The position numbers and the translations under genes were made by a program. Positions 5,282-13,162 of a stretch of 15,907 bases of DNA are shown here, piece after piece. Where the stretch lies: contig CAJAHV010000288.1 of NCBI GenBank assembly GCA_903939555.1, positions 1-15,907 of the forward strand, read 5' to 3'. The notes beneath the pieces were generated by a model, which was not told the origin of the DNA, ran no database searches, and worked only from the letters and a program-made list of their open reading frames with translations. Position 1 is the first letter of the stretch; the number at the start of each line of letters is the position of its first letter. Source of the stretch: an uncultured Alphaproteobacteria bacterium (lineage in GTDB: Bacteria > Pseudomonadota > Alphaproteobacteria > Sphingomonadales > Sphingomonadaceae).

Positions 5282-7612
5282 TCAATTCCCGAATTTATAA
5301 TCCAGCGACACCCCGATGATGCGCCGCGCCTCGGCATTGGGGAACTGCGAATATGAACCGAGCGGCGCGGTGGCGGCCGAATTGAGCACCGGCTGGCTGA
5401 TCACCCGGCTGACAAAATGCTTGTCGAGCAGGTTGCGGGCGAACACCGACAGCCGCCAGCGATTGCCGGCGTCGCGGATGCCGATGCTGGCGCCGAGCAG
5501 GCCATAGCTGTCCTGGCGCAGGCCGGGGTCGCCGTTGCTGGCATAGGTCACCGTATCGCGCCAGAACCAGTTGACATTACCGCTGGCGATCAGCCGCCCG
5601 ACCGGCACATCATAGGTGGCGGCGAGCGTATAGGTCAGGCTGGGCGCATCGGGCAGGCCCAACCCGTTGCCGGTGGTGACGCCCGATCCTGCGGCGCTGA
5701 CCCGGATGCACTGACGCGGATCGGTGCGCGCCGTGCCGAACGGCAACAGCGGCTGGCCGATGTAGCAGGCGATGCCCTGGAAATCAGTATATTCGGTATC
5801 GAGATAAGTGGCAGCACCGCTCAGGCTGAGCCCGGCGACGGGGCGGATATTGACTTCGGCCTCGATGCCCTGGGTCTCCAGCTTGCCGGCATTGACGGTG
5901 GTGAAGCGCGCCGGAAACACATTTTGGTCGAAAGCCTGGGCCTGAAAGTTCTTGAAATCGCTCTTGAAGGCAGTGACGTTGATGGTCGTGGTGCGATCGA
6001 ACAGCATCGACCGGATGCCCAGTTCATAGCTGGTCGGAATTTCGGGTTCGACAAATACTGGCGTCTGGGAAACCAGCCCCTGGTCATAGGCGGCACCCTT
6101 GTAACCGCGGGCAACCGAGCCGAAGAGCATGATGTCATCGCTGGCATCGAACTGGGCGACGACGCGCCACGAGAAATTATTGTCCTTGCGGCTGGCACCG
6201 TTGACGCTGCCGTTGAAACGGCCGGGAATGCCAGCGATGCTGCCGGTGGCGGGGAATTGCCGCCAGTCGAAGCGCAGTTCCTCATCGGTGTAGCGCCCCG
6301 AGGCCGACAGTTTCAGCCGGTCGAAGAAAGTATAGGCAATCTGCCCATAGGCGGCATAGCTGGTGTTGAAGGTTTCGCTGCGCCGCGTGGTGCCCAGTGT
6401 GGCCCCCGGCGGCAGGGCGACGCCAAGCGTGCCGGCCTGGGTGTTGCCGCCGTGGTTGGCGACGTCGTAATAGAACAGGCCCAATGTCCATTCGAATGGC
6501 CGGTCGGCAGGCGATGTCAGCCGCAGTTCCTGGCTGGTCTGCTGAACGCGCGAATCACCGCTGTTGTTGTCGAGAATGTTGATCGGCAGGATGTCGGGAT
6601 CATTATTGTCAAAGGCCGACCATTGCCGATAAGCCGAGATGCTGGTGAAGTTGGCAAAGCCGAAATCATGGTCGACTTGCAGCGAGAAGCCCCATGTTTC
6701 CATATTCTGGAAAAATGACGCGCCGGCGGCGACCTGGTTGTTTTCCGGGCCGGGAACGATGCCGGCGGCGGTGTTAAGCGCCGCAAAGGCCTGACCCGGG
6801 GCCGCCGAACGGGCGGTATAGGCACAGCAGCGGGCACGGCTTTCGGCCCAGTCGCCGATGACGAGAATCGACAGATTCTCCTTTGGCTCGACAAGCAGCT
6901 TGCCGCGGACGGTCTGTTCCTTGCGATTATTCAGGTCTTCGCCGGTCCGCTTGTTTTCTATGATGCCATCGCGATCGGTGCGCGAATAGGCGAGGCGAAA
7001 GGCAGCGTTTGCGCCCAGCGAGACATTGGCGACGGCATTGGCGCGGATGTCGTTCCATGTCGCATAGGATCCGCCAGCCGCCAGCGACGTTTCTCCCAGC
7101 TTGGGATTGTTGGTGACGATGGAGATGACGCCGGCGCTGGCGTTCTTCCCGAACAACATGCCTTGCGGGCCGCGCAACACCTCGACGCGGTTGACGTCGA
7201 TCATGCTCATCGTGCCCATGCCGTTGCGCGACATGGCGATGCCGTCGACGACGACCCCGACGCTCTGTTCGACGCCATCGCCGAAGATCGATGTGCCGAC
7301 GCCACGGATCGCCAGCCCTTCTCCGCGGGTATTGGCGCTGTTGCCGAAATTGAGGCTGGGCGAAACAAAGCGCAGATCGGCCGGATTGTTGATGCCCTGG
7401 GCCAGCAATTGCGCCCCCGAAACGGCACTGATCGCCAGTGGCACGTCCTGCAGGCTCTGGCGGCGCAACTGGGCCGTGACGACGATCATGTCGTCGGGTT
7501 CATTAGCAGCGGGTGCGGGTGCCGGAACTGACGTCTGCGCCAGTGCGGGGCTGGCGATCGCCAGCACGGCAATCGCCGCGCCGGCCAATGACCTGATACG
7601 AAATGGCGTCAT
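5282..7612 (-). CDS. TonB-dependent outer-membrane receptor
   Basis: A 776-residue receptor for energised uptake across the outer membrane. Residues 1-25 are a signal peptide (ALA-Q). A TonB box-like IVVTA is at 43-47 and the plug domain spans about 52-170, including the conserved VEVLRGPQGMLFGKNASAG near 143-161. The rest is beta-barrel, ending in LDYKFGN; the final residue is Asn rather than the usual aromatic. A vicinal C262-C263 pair and two further cysteines in a later loop are uncommon in barrel proteins and may be disulfide-bonded. The ATG at 7612 has a GGGGGA-like site about 8 bases upstream. The gene is first in the minus-strand operon, coupled to the sulfatase, and divergent from the TetR gene. 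The substrate is inferred to be a sulfated glycoside rather than a siderophore, because of the neighbours. Confidence 0.95.
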   Translation of the reverse strand: MTPFRIRSLAGAAIAVLAIASPALAQTSVPAPAPAANEPDDMIVVTAQLRRQSLQDVPLAISAVSGAQLLAQGINNPADLRFVSPSLNFGNSANTRGEGLAIRGVGTSIFGDGVEQSVGVVVDGIAMSRNGMGTMSMIDVNRVEVLRGPQGMLFGKNASAGVISIVTNNPKLGETSLAAGGSYATWNDIRANAVANVSLGANAAFRLAYSRTDRDGIIENKRTGEDLNNRKEQTVRGKLLVEPKENLSILVIGDWAESRARCCAYTARSAAPGQAFAALNTAAGIVPGPENNQVAAGASFFQNMETWGFSLQVDHDFGFANFTSISAYRQWSAFDNNDPDILPINILDNNSGDSRVQQTSQELRLTSPADRPFEWTLGLFYYDVANHGGNTQAGTLGVALPPGATLGTTRRSETFNTSYAAYGQIAYTFFDRLKLSASGRYTDEELRFDWRQFPATGSIAGIPGRFNGSVNGASRKDNNFSWRVVAQFDASDDIMLFGSVARGYKGAAYDQGLVSQTPVFVEPEIPTSYELGIRSMLFDRTTTINVTAFKSDFKNFQAQAFDQNVFPARFTTVNAGKLETQGIEAEVNIRPVAGLSLSGAATYLDTEYTDFQGIACYIGQPLLPFGTARTDPRQCIRVSAAGSGVTTGNGLGLPDAPSLTYTLAATYDVPVGRLIASGNVNWFWRDTVTYASNGDPGLRQDSYGLLGASIGIRDAGNRWRLSVFARNLLDKHFVSRVISQPVLNSAATAPLGSYSQFPNAEARRIIGVSLDYKFGN

Positions 7613-7666
7613 GTCGCTGATCCCCCGGAATCGACTAGGCTGGCCGGCGCCATTCGCGCCTTGTTG

Positions 7667-7694
7667 TTGACATCAGCATCGGATGACATATCAA
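7667..7694 (+). promoter_or_regulatory. Candidate promoter of the tetR-GH3-symporter operon
   Basis: A consensus -35 TTGACA (7667-7672) is followed after 16 bases by TATCAA (7689-7694), which matches four of the six -10 positions. Transcription would start near 7702, giving a leader of about 90 bases before the TTG start of the regulator. The expected start point falls inside the inverted repeat at 7693-7712. Assigned by eye. Confidence 0.5.
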
Positions 7695-7712
7695 AACAGT
7701 CAATCCTGTTTT
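7693..7712. promoter_or_regulatory. Probable TetR-family operator (perfect inverted repeat)
   Basis: AAAACAG (7693-7699) and CTGTTTT (7706-7712) are perfect complements separated by 6 bases, a 20-bp dyad of the size typical for TetR-family dimers. It is AT-rich in a GC-rich region and lies in the only gap between the TetR gene and the divergent receptor. On the plus strand it covers the end of the -10 and the start point of the regulator promoter. On the minus strand it contains TTGACT (7703-7698), a candidate -35 for the receptor, with a weak GATGCT (7680-7675) 17 bases further. Occupancy would therefore block both operons. Binding by the adjacent regulator is inferred. Confidence 0.6.
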
Positions 7713-7791
7713 TATGATGGGTATTCGAGATTGCGCCAGACGGGCCAGACTGGGCTATAGCTGGGACCAGAACAACGAGGGAGACCTGACC

Positions 7792-8439
7792 TTGTCGAAC
7801 CAAGCGCCTCCCGCGGCGACACCCCGGCTGCGCCGGACACAGGCGGAACGATCGGCCAGCACGCGCGCGCGGCTGGTGGCGGCGGCGGTCGATGCGCTGT
7901 ACCGTCTCGGCTATCCGGCGACCTCGACAGTGCTGGTGGCCGATCTGGCGCGCGTCTCGCGCGGGGCCATGCTGCACCAGTTCGCCACCAAGGCGGCGCT
8001 GATGGCCGCCGTGGTCGAGGCAAGCTATGCCGCCGATATCGAGGCCTATCGGATTGCCATCGCGGCAGTTCCCGATCCGGGCGAACAGTTGCTGGTCATC
8101 GCCGACGTGGCATGGGCGCAATTCCGGGCACCGACCGGTATCGCCCAAACAGAAATCTGGATGGCAACCCGATCAGACCCCGAACTGGCGGCTGCGGTCT
8201 TGCCCATCCATGCGGCGATTTTCGAAAGCAGCCTGACCGCCCAGGCCTGGCGCTTTGCCGCCTGCGGCATCACCGATGCGTCAGTGTCGGACGGGCTTTT
8301 ATACCATAATGTCGCGCTGCTGCGCGGACTGGCACTCGAATATCTGCTGGGCACGCCCGAGGCAGCACTGCGACCGGCGGTAGATGCCATGAAAAAAGCG
8401 CTTCGCGACACGATCACGCCGACAGGAAAACGCCAATGA
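7792..8439 (+). CDS. TetR/AcrR-family transcriptional regulator
   Basis: A 215-residue regulator. The N-terminal helix-turn-helix domain spans about residues 24-72 and ends in the recognition segment SRGAMLHQFATKAAL, the family's usual SxxxxYxxFxxKxxL pattern with H at the Tyr position. The C-terminal helical part would bind an inducer and dimerise. The start is the TTG at 7792, because GAGGGAG sits 8 bases upstream and the resulting N-terminus is short, as is normal. An ATG at 7714 in frame has no ribosome site and would begin just past the operator. The gene overlaps the GH3 gene by four bases (ATGA). It probably represses itself and the receptor-sulfatase operon through the dyad at 7693-7712, with release by the glycoside or a breakdown product; this is inference. 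Confidence 0.92.
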   Translation: MSNQAPPAATPRLRRTQAERSASTRARLVAAAVDALYRLGYPATSTVLVADLARVSRGAMLHQFATKAALMAAVVEASYAADIEAYRIAIAAVPDPGEQLLVIADVAWAQFRAPTGIAQTEIWMATRSDPELAAAVLPIHAAIFESSLTAQAWRFAACGITDASVSDGLLYHNVALLRGLALEYLLGTPEAALRPAVDAMKKALRDTITPTGKRQ

Positions 8440-10562
8440 CCGCCTATCTTGGACCACAGCGCGGCCTGTCGCCGGCTGATATCGCTGCACGAATCGACGC
8501 GGTGATGGCCAGCGCCAGCCTGGCCGAAAAGGTCGGCATGATGTCGGGCAAGGGGTTTTTCGAGGCGTTTCGTGATGATGGGGGTTTATGGGGCGCCCGC
8601 CCCTATCGCGCCGGTGGCGGAATCGAGCGATTGGGCGTGCCGGCCTTTTATTTCACCGATGGCCCGCGCGGCGTCGCGCGCGGCCAATCGACGTGTTTTC
8701 CCTGCACGATGGCACGCGGCGCCAGTTTCGATGTCGATCTCGAACGCCGCATCGGTGAAGCCATGAGCATCGAGATCAGGGCGCAGGACTGCAACCTGAG
8801 CGGGGCGATCTGCATCAACCTGCTGCGCCACCCGGCCTGGGGCCGCGCCCAGGAAACCTATGGCGAGGATCCCTGCCATCTCGGCGCGATGGGCGCGGCG
8901 CTGGGGACCGGCCTGCAGGCGCACAACGTCTGCGCGACGGTCAAGCATTACGCCCTCAACTCGATGGAAAACACCCGCTTCAAGGTTGATGTCAGCATCG
9001 ACGAGCGCAGCCTGCACGAAGTCTATCTGCCGCATTTCAAGACGGTGCTCGACGCCGGGGTGATGAGCGTGATGAGCGCCTACAACCAGGTCAACGGCGA
9101 ATATGCCGGCCAGAACGGCCACCTCCTCACCGACATATTGCGCGGCGAATGGGGCTTTACCGGCTTTGTCCATTCCGACTGGGTGATGGGGCTGTACAAG
9201 CCTTATGCCGCTACCGCCGGACTGGACATCGAAAACCCCGAACCGCTGGTGTTCGGGTCCAACCTGATCGCCGCGGTCGAAAACGGCAGTATAGCCCCCC
9301 AGGTCATCGACACCGCCTGCCGTCGGATATTGGGCGCGCTTTATCATTTTGCCTGCGCCGAAGATCCGCTGCCGGCCTATCCTGTCGATCTTGTCGCATC
9401 AGCGTCGCATGTCGCGCTGGCCCGCGAAGCCGCCGAAAAATCCGCCGTGCTGCTCGCCAACAACGGCGCGCTGCCGCTCGATCGCAGCCGCTTGCGGCGG
9501 CTCGCCGTGCTCGGCCGCCTCGCTGGAATCGAAAACACCGGCGACAATGGCTCCAGCCGGGTCCGGCCACCGCACCAGGTCACCGCCTTGGCCGGGCTAA
9601 CCGCCGCGCTCGGCGCCGATCGTATCGTGACCGGCGATGAAAGCGATCTGGCTGCCGCCCGCGCCGCCGCCGCTGATGCCGATGCCGTCGTCATCATTGC
9701 CGGCTACACCGCCGAAGAAGAAGGCGAATTCATCCCCGGCGACATCTCGCTCGGCCAGGAAAACAGCCCGGCGCCCGATCTTTCACATCTGCCCGAGGCC
9801 GTCCGCGAAAACCACAAGCGCCGGAACTTCTCGATCGGCGGCGACCGGATCGATCTCGGCCTGCCCGCCGACCAGCGCGCCCTCATCGAGGCCGCAGCCG
9901 GTACCGGCAAGCCCGTGATCGTCGTTATCGTCGCCGGTTCGGCCGTGCTTGTAGAGGGCTGGTACGACAAGGCCGATGCCATCCTGCAAAGCTTCTACAG
10001 CGGCATGGAAGGCGGCACCGCGCTGGCCAGCCTGCTGCTCGGCGATATTTGCCCCGCCGGCCGCCTGCCCTTCACCGTCGCGCGCGATCCGGCCGATTAT
10101 CCGGCTTTCGATCGCAATGCCGTGGCGGTCACCTACGACTATTGGCACGGTTATGCGCGGCTCGCCCGCGATGGCAAGTCGGCGCGCTACGCCTTCGGCC
10201 ATGGCCTGTCGTACAGCCGTTTCACCACCCGCGCGCTGACCGCACGTCGCCAGGGCGATGCCATCGAACTGACGGTGGCCGTCGCCAACACCGGCACCTG
10301 CGCCGCCGATCATGTCGTGCTGCTCTGGGCCGAACCGCCGGGCACGATCAATCCCTGCTGGCCACGCCGCCTCGCCGCCTTCACCCGGGTAAGCCTTGCC
10401 CCCGGCGAAACCCGCATCGCGGTACTGCGTGTGCCATTGGCGTCGCTGCGCTGGCGCGATCCCGCCACCCATTGCTGGCAGCTCGAACCCGGGCAATGGC
10501 GCTTCGTCATCGCCGACAACGCCGAGGCACCCGCCGCCCAGACCGCGGTCATGGCGCTGTGA
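8436..10562 (+). CDS. Glycoside hydrolase family 3 beta-glycosidase
   Basis: A 708-residue enzyme with the usual GH3 order. The N-terminal TIM-barrel-like domain carries FTDGPRG (73-79), K170-H171 and the nucleophile D248 in VHSDWVMG. Next comes the alpha/beta sandwich domain (about 330-550), with a probable acid/base glutamate in the EEEGE run (427-431). A C-terminal fibronectin-III-like domain starts after FGHGLSYSRF (587-596). There is no signal peptide, so the enzyme should act in the cytoplasm, after the substrate has crossed the inner membrane. It would release a non-reducing beta-linked sugar; beta-glucosidase is the commonest activity, but the sugar is not proven. The segment after the nucleophile reads LDIENPEP where many relatives have LDLEMP. 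The ATG overlaps the regulator stop and has AGGA 8 bases upstream; the symporter gene follows after 34 bp. Confidence 0.95.
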   Translation: MTAYLGPQRGLSPADIAARIDAVMASASLAEKVGMMSGKGFFEAFRDDGGLWGARPYRAGGGIERLGVPAFYFTDGPRGVARGQSTCFPCTMARGASFDVDLERRIGEAMSIEIRAQDCNLSGAICINLLRHPAWGRAQETYGEDPCHLGAMGAALGTGLQAHNVCATVKHYALNSMENTRFKVDVSIDERSLHEVYLPHFKTVLDAGVMSVMSAYNQVNGEYAGQNGHLLTDILRGEWGFTGFVHSDWVMGLYKPYAATAGLDIENPEPLVFGSNLIAAVENGSIAPQVIDTACRRILGALYHFACAEDPLPAYPVDLVASASHVALAREAAEKSAVLLANNGALPLDRSRLRRLAVLGRLAGIENTGDNGSSRVRPPHQVTALAGLTAALGADRIVTGDESDLAAARAAAADADAVVIIAGYTAEEEGEFIPGDISLGQENSPAPDLSHLPEAVRENHKRRNFSIGGDRIDLGLPADQRALIEAAAGTGKPVIVVIVAGSAVLVEGWYDKADAILQSFYSGMEGGTALASLLLGDICPAGRLPFTVARDPADYPAFDRNAVAVTYDYWHGYARLARDGKSARYAFGHGLSYSRFTTRALTARRQGDAIELTVAVANTGTCAADHVVLLWAEPPGTINPCWPRRLAAFTRVSLAPGETRIAVLRVPLASLRWRDPATHCWQLEPGQWRFVIADNAEAPAAQTAVMAL

Positions 10563-10596
10563 CTGCCGGCCCCGCCCTCCGGACGGTGCGCACATC

Positions 10597-11958
10597 TTGA
10601 CAAGCGCCGCACGACTGCCCGGTCTGCAACGCTTTGGCTATGGCGTCGGCGATATCGGCTTCAACCTTTACTTCACCACTGCCAGCCTGTTCCTGCTGTA
10701 TTATTACACCGATGTGCTGGGGCTGGCGCCCGCGACGGCCGGGTGGATCTTTGCGTCGGCGATGATCTGGGATGCCGTCGCCGACCCGCTGATGGGCTAT
10801 TTTGCCAGCCGCACGCGCAGCCGCTGGGGGCGCTATCGTCCGTGGCTGCTGTTCGGCGCTGTGCCACTGGCGGCAAGCTGGGTGCTGGTCTTCTGGCCGA
10901 CCGGCCTCGAGGGCAGCGCGCTCGTGCTGTTCACACTTGCGGCCCATATGCTGTTTCGCACCGTCTACACCGTGGTTTCGATGCCCTATCTCTCACTGTC
11001 GGCGGCGATGACCAGCGATTCCACCGAACGCGGCATCCTCGCCAGCATACGCATGATCAGCGCGACCTTCGCCGGCCTGTGCATCGCCTTCTTCACGCTG
11101 AAACTGGCGACGCTGCTAGGCGGCGGCAACGACATGCGCGGCTTTTTCCTTACCGCGATCATCTACAGCGGTATAGCCGCGGCACTTCACATCGGTGTCT
11201 TCGCCGCGACTATCGAAGACCCAGCCTTGCGGGCCGCGCCCCTGCCCGATGCCGCCGGCCTGTGGCGCATGATCCGTGAAAATCGCCCGTTCTGGATCGT
11301 CGCCGGCTGGTTGATGGCAGGATCGACCGCATCGACGCTGTTCGGCAAGACCCTGCCCTACCTCTTCAAATATGATCTGGACCGCCCCGATCTGATAGGG
11401 CCGGCGCTGGCAGCGATCACGGCCAGCGCCATGGTCAGCATTCCGCTGTGGACGCTCGCCATGCGCCGCACATCGAAACGCGCCGTCTGCCTCGCCGGCA
11501 GTGTCGCCGGCATCATCGGCTATGCCGGTTTCGCCGCCGCCGGCAGCAACCTGCCGGCATTATTTGCCTCCCTTGTCGTGCTGGGATTGGGCAGCGGCGC
11601 CGGCTATCTAACCTTCTGGGCAATGGTGCCCGACACGGTCGAATATGGCGAGTGGCGGTCCGGCGTGCGCGCCGAAGGCATTGTATTCGGGCTGATTTCG
11701 TTCATCCAAAAGGGAGCGCTGGGGGTCGCGGTCGGGGTTCTGGGCGAACTGCTCGGGCTGCTCGGCTATGTCGCCAACCAACCCCAAACGGCGGACACGC
11801 TTTCGGCGATGCGCTATTTGATGGTGGCGGGACCAGCGGCGCTGGGCGTCGTCGGAGCCATCATCATTGGTCGCTACCCGATCGATCGCCAACACCATGC
11901 CGAACTGGTCAAGGCCATCGAATCAAGACGGCCCGACACTGCAGCGGCGGAAATCTGA
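10597..11958 (+). CDS. GPH-family (MFS) glycoside:cation symporter
   Basis: A 453-residue inner-membrane transporter with about 12 hydrophobic segments. The N-terminus GYGVGDIGFNLYF...YYYTDVLG and the segment WDAVADPLMGYFASRTRSRWGRYRPW are diagnostic of the GPH (melibiose/glucuronide) family. D59 and D63 in WDAVADP correspond to the cation-binding aspartates Asp55 and Asp59 of MelB, so coupling to Na+ or H+ is likely. The start is taken as TTG at 10597, the first start-like codon in frame that places the GYG helix normally; the ribosome site is weak (GGACGG). The frame stays open upstream into the GH3 gene, but that part is not protein-like for this family. It is third in the operon and probably brings in the glycoside for the GH3 enzyme. 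Confidence 0.9.
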   Translation: MTSAARLPGLQRFGYGVGDIGFNLYFTTASLFLLYYYTDVLGLAPATAGWIFASAMIWDAVADPLMGYFASRTRSRWGRYRPWLLFGAVPLAASWVLVFWPTGLEGSALVLFTLAAHMLFRTVYTVVSMPYLSLSAAMTSDSTERGILASIRMISATFAGLCIAFFTLKLATLLGGGNDMRGFFLTAIIYSGIAAALHIGVFAATIEDPALRAAPLPDAAGLWRMIRENRPFWIVAGWLMAGSTASTLFGKTLPYLFKYDLDRPDLIGPALAAITASAMVSIPLWTLAMRRTSKRAVCLAGSVAGIIGYAGFAAAGSNLPALFASLVVLGLGSGAGYLTFWAMVPDTVEYGEWRSGVRAEGIVFGLISFIQKGALGVAVGVLGELLGLLGYVANQPQTADTLSAMRYLMVAGPAALGVVGAIIIGRYPIDRQHHAELVKAIESRRPDTAAAEI

Positions 11959-12226
11959 AAGATCATCGCGACGGATGATGTGCAAAGCCCCGGATCGCCG
12001 GCTCCAACCACTTTGGCCGGGCTTCGCTGCTGGGCAAAGCGGCAGGCCTGAAATCGGTGCGGGTGGCTTAGACTTATTCGCGGCAGAAAACACCGCCTGT
12101 CGGCAGCGGCCAAACGTGCCGGGTGCATAGCATGGCTTTGACGGGCTGGTTGCCGGCACCCGCGTTTCGAGGCAATTTCGCGCCGCAACCGTTTCCGCGC
12201 TGAAGCGCGGGCCAGGGGTCGATCTG
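11959..12226. other. Intergenic region before the exported hydrolase-fold gene
   Basis: This 268-bp gap has no credible gene. It holds a 7-bp dyad CGGGTGC/GCACCCG (12120-12126 and 12156-12162, 29-nt loop) and a tight hairpin CCGCGC-TGAA-GCGCGG (12195-12210). The second hairpin lies directly before the AGGGG ribosome site (12213-12217) of the next gene. A TTGACG at 12138-12143 resembles a -35 but has no good -10 partner. The promoter of the downstream gene probably lies here but was not pinned down. Confidence 0.4.
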
Positions 12227-13162
12227 ATGATGAACCGTTTTTCCCTTTCACGCAGAACAGCGCTTTGCAGCCTTGGGGCGGCGGCGCTGGTGCCGCAGGC
12301 TTTGCAGGCGCGCGCGCAGGTGGCCCGGCCGATGCAAGCAACCGCCAAGCTGGTGCGTTATTCCGATTCGTCCGAGCGGCCAGTGACGATCGAGGTCCTT
12401 TTGAGGGGCAAAGGCCCGTTGATTATACTGCTGCCCTCGCTGGGCCGCGGCGCCGCCGATTTCGATGATCTGGCCGGCCGCATCGCCGCCGCCGGATACC
12501 GGACTGCGGCGATCAATCCGCGCGGCATCGGAGGCAGCCAGGGGCCCAAGGCACCGACCTTCGCCGAAACAGCCGGCGATGTGCGGGAGGTCATTCGCGC
12601 GCTGCAATCGGGCCAATCAGTGGCCAAACCCGTCGTGTTGGTCGGCCATGCCTATGGCAACCGGCTCGCTCGCGCCGTCGCGACCTGGCATCCGGACGCC
12701 GTTTCGGGCTTGATCCTCCTCGCCTCGGGGGGGCAGGTCGCGATCCCCCCTGCCATTGCAAAAGCGCTGCGCGACGTGTTCGACCCTGCGCTGCCGCCCG
12801 AGGCGCATATCGCAGCGGTGCGGACGGCCTTTTTTGCGCCGGGCAACGACCCCGAGGTCTGGCGCGAAGGCTGGTACGGCGCTGTCGCCCTGGAGCAACA
12901 GAGCGCCTTTCGCGAACTATCGCCCCAGGCCTGGACCGGCGGCGGCCAGATAAGCATGTACATCATACAGGCCGCACAGGATTTACTGGCGGCGCCGGCC
13001 AATGCCGAAGTGCTGCGGTCTGCCTATCCGGACCGGGTCGAGGTCGCTTTTTTACAAAATGCCGGACATGCAATGCTCCCCGAACAGCCGGAACGGCTTG
13101 CCGAACTTATACTCAGCCGGCTTGCGGCAATGACAAGGCCCGCGAAACCCGGTCATTCGTAA
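12227..13162 (+). CDS. Exported alpha/beta-hydrolase-fold protein lacking the nucleophile serine
   Basis: A 311-residue alpha/beta-hydrolase-fold protein. The N-terminus SLSRRTALCSLGAAALVPQALQARA is an export signal with a twin-arginine start, possibly Tat, cleaved near ARA-Q (30/31). The fold is marked by PLIILLPSLGRG (64-75), NPRGIGGS (97-104), the nucleophile elbow VGHAYGN (139-145), a probable acid D252 and NAGHAMLPEQPE (278-289) with H281. In the elbow, the expected G-x-S-x-G is G140-H-A142-Y-G144: the codon is GCC, Ala. It therefore lacks the standard nucleophile and may be a binding protein, a pseudo-enzyme or a variant enzyme. AGGGG lies 9 bases before the ATG; a second ATG follows at once. 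It stands downstream of the symporter with its own 268-bp leader region, so membership of the operon is uncertain. Confidence 0.88.
   Translation: MMNRFSLSRRTALCSLGAAALVPQALQARAQVARPMQATAKLVRYSDSSERPVTIEVLLRGKGPLIILLPSLGRGAADFDDLAGRIAAAGYRTAAINPRGIGGSQGPKAPTFAETAGDVREVIRALQSGQSVAKPVVLVGHAYGNRLARAVATWHPDAVSGLILLASGGQVAIPPAIAKALRDVFDPALPPEAHIAAVRTAFFAPGNDPEVWREGWYGAVALEQQSAFRELSPQAWTGGGQISMYIIQAAQDLLAAPANAEVLRSAYPDRVEVAFLQNAGHAMLPEQPERLAELILSRLAAMTRPAKPGHS

Noticed and set aside
5417..6718. 433-residue open frame on the plus strand opposite the receptor
   Set aside because: It is antisense to the well-supported TonB-dependent receptor, Gly/Ala/Asp-rich, without motifs or a ribosome site.
7714..7791. 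ATG start for the TetR gene at 7714
   Set aside because: It has no ribosome site, gives an atypical N-terminal extension and abuts the operator; the TTG at 7792 has GAGGGAG 8 bases upstream.
12727..12750. G7 and C6 runs forming a possible hairpin in the hydrolase-fold gene
   Set aside because: They fall on ordinary Gly and Pro codons in a conserved frame; a structural role inside the coding region is not supported.
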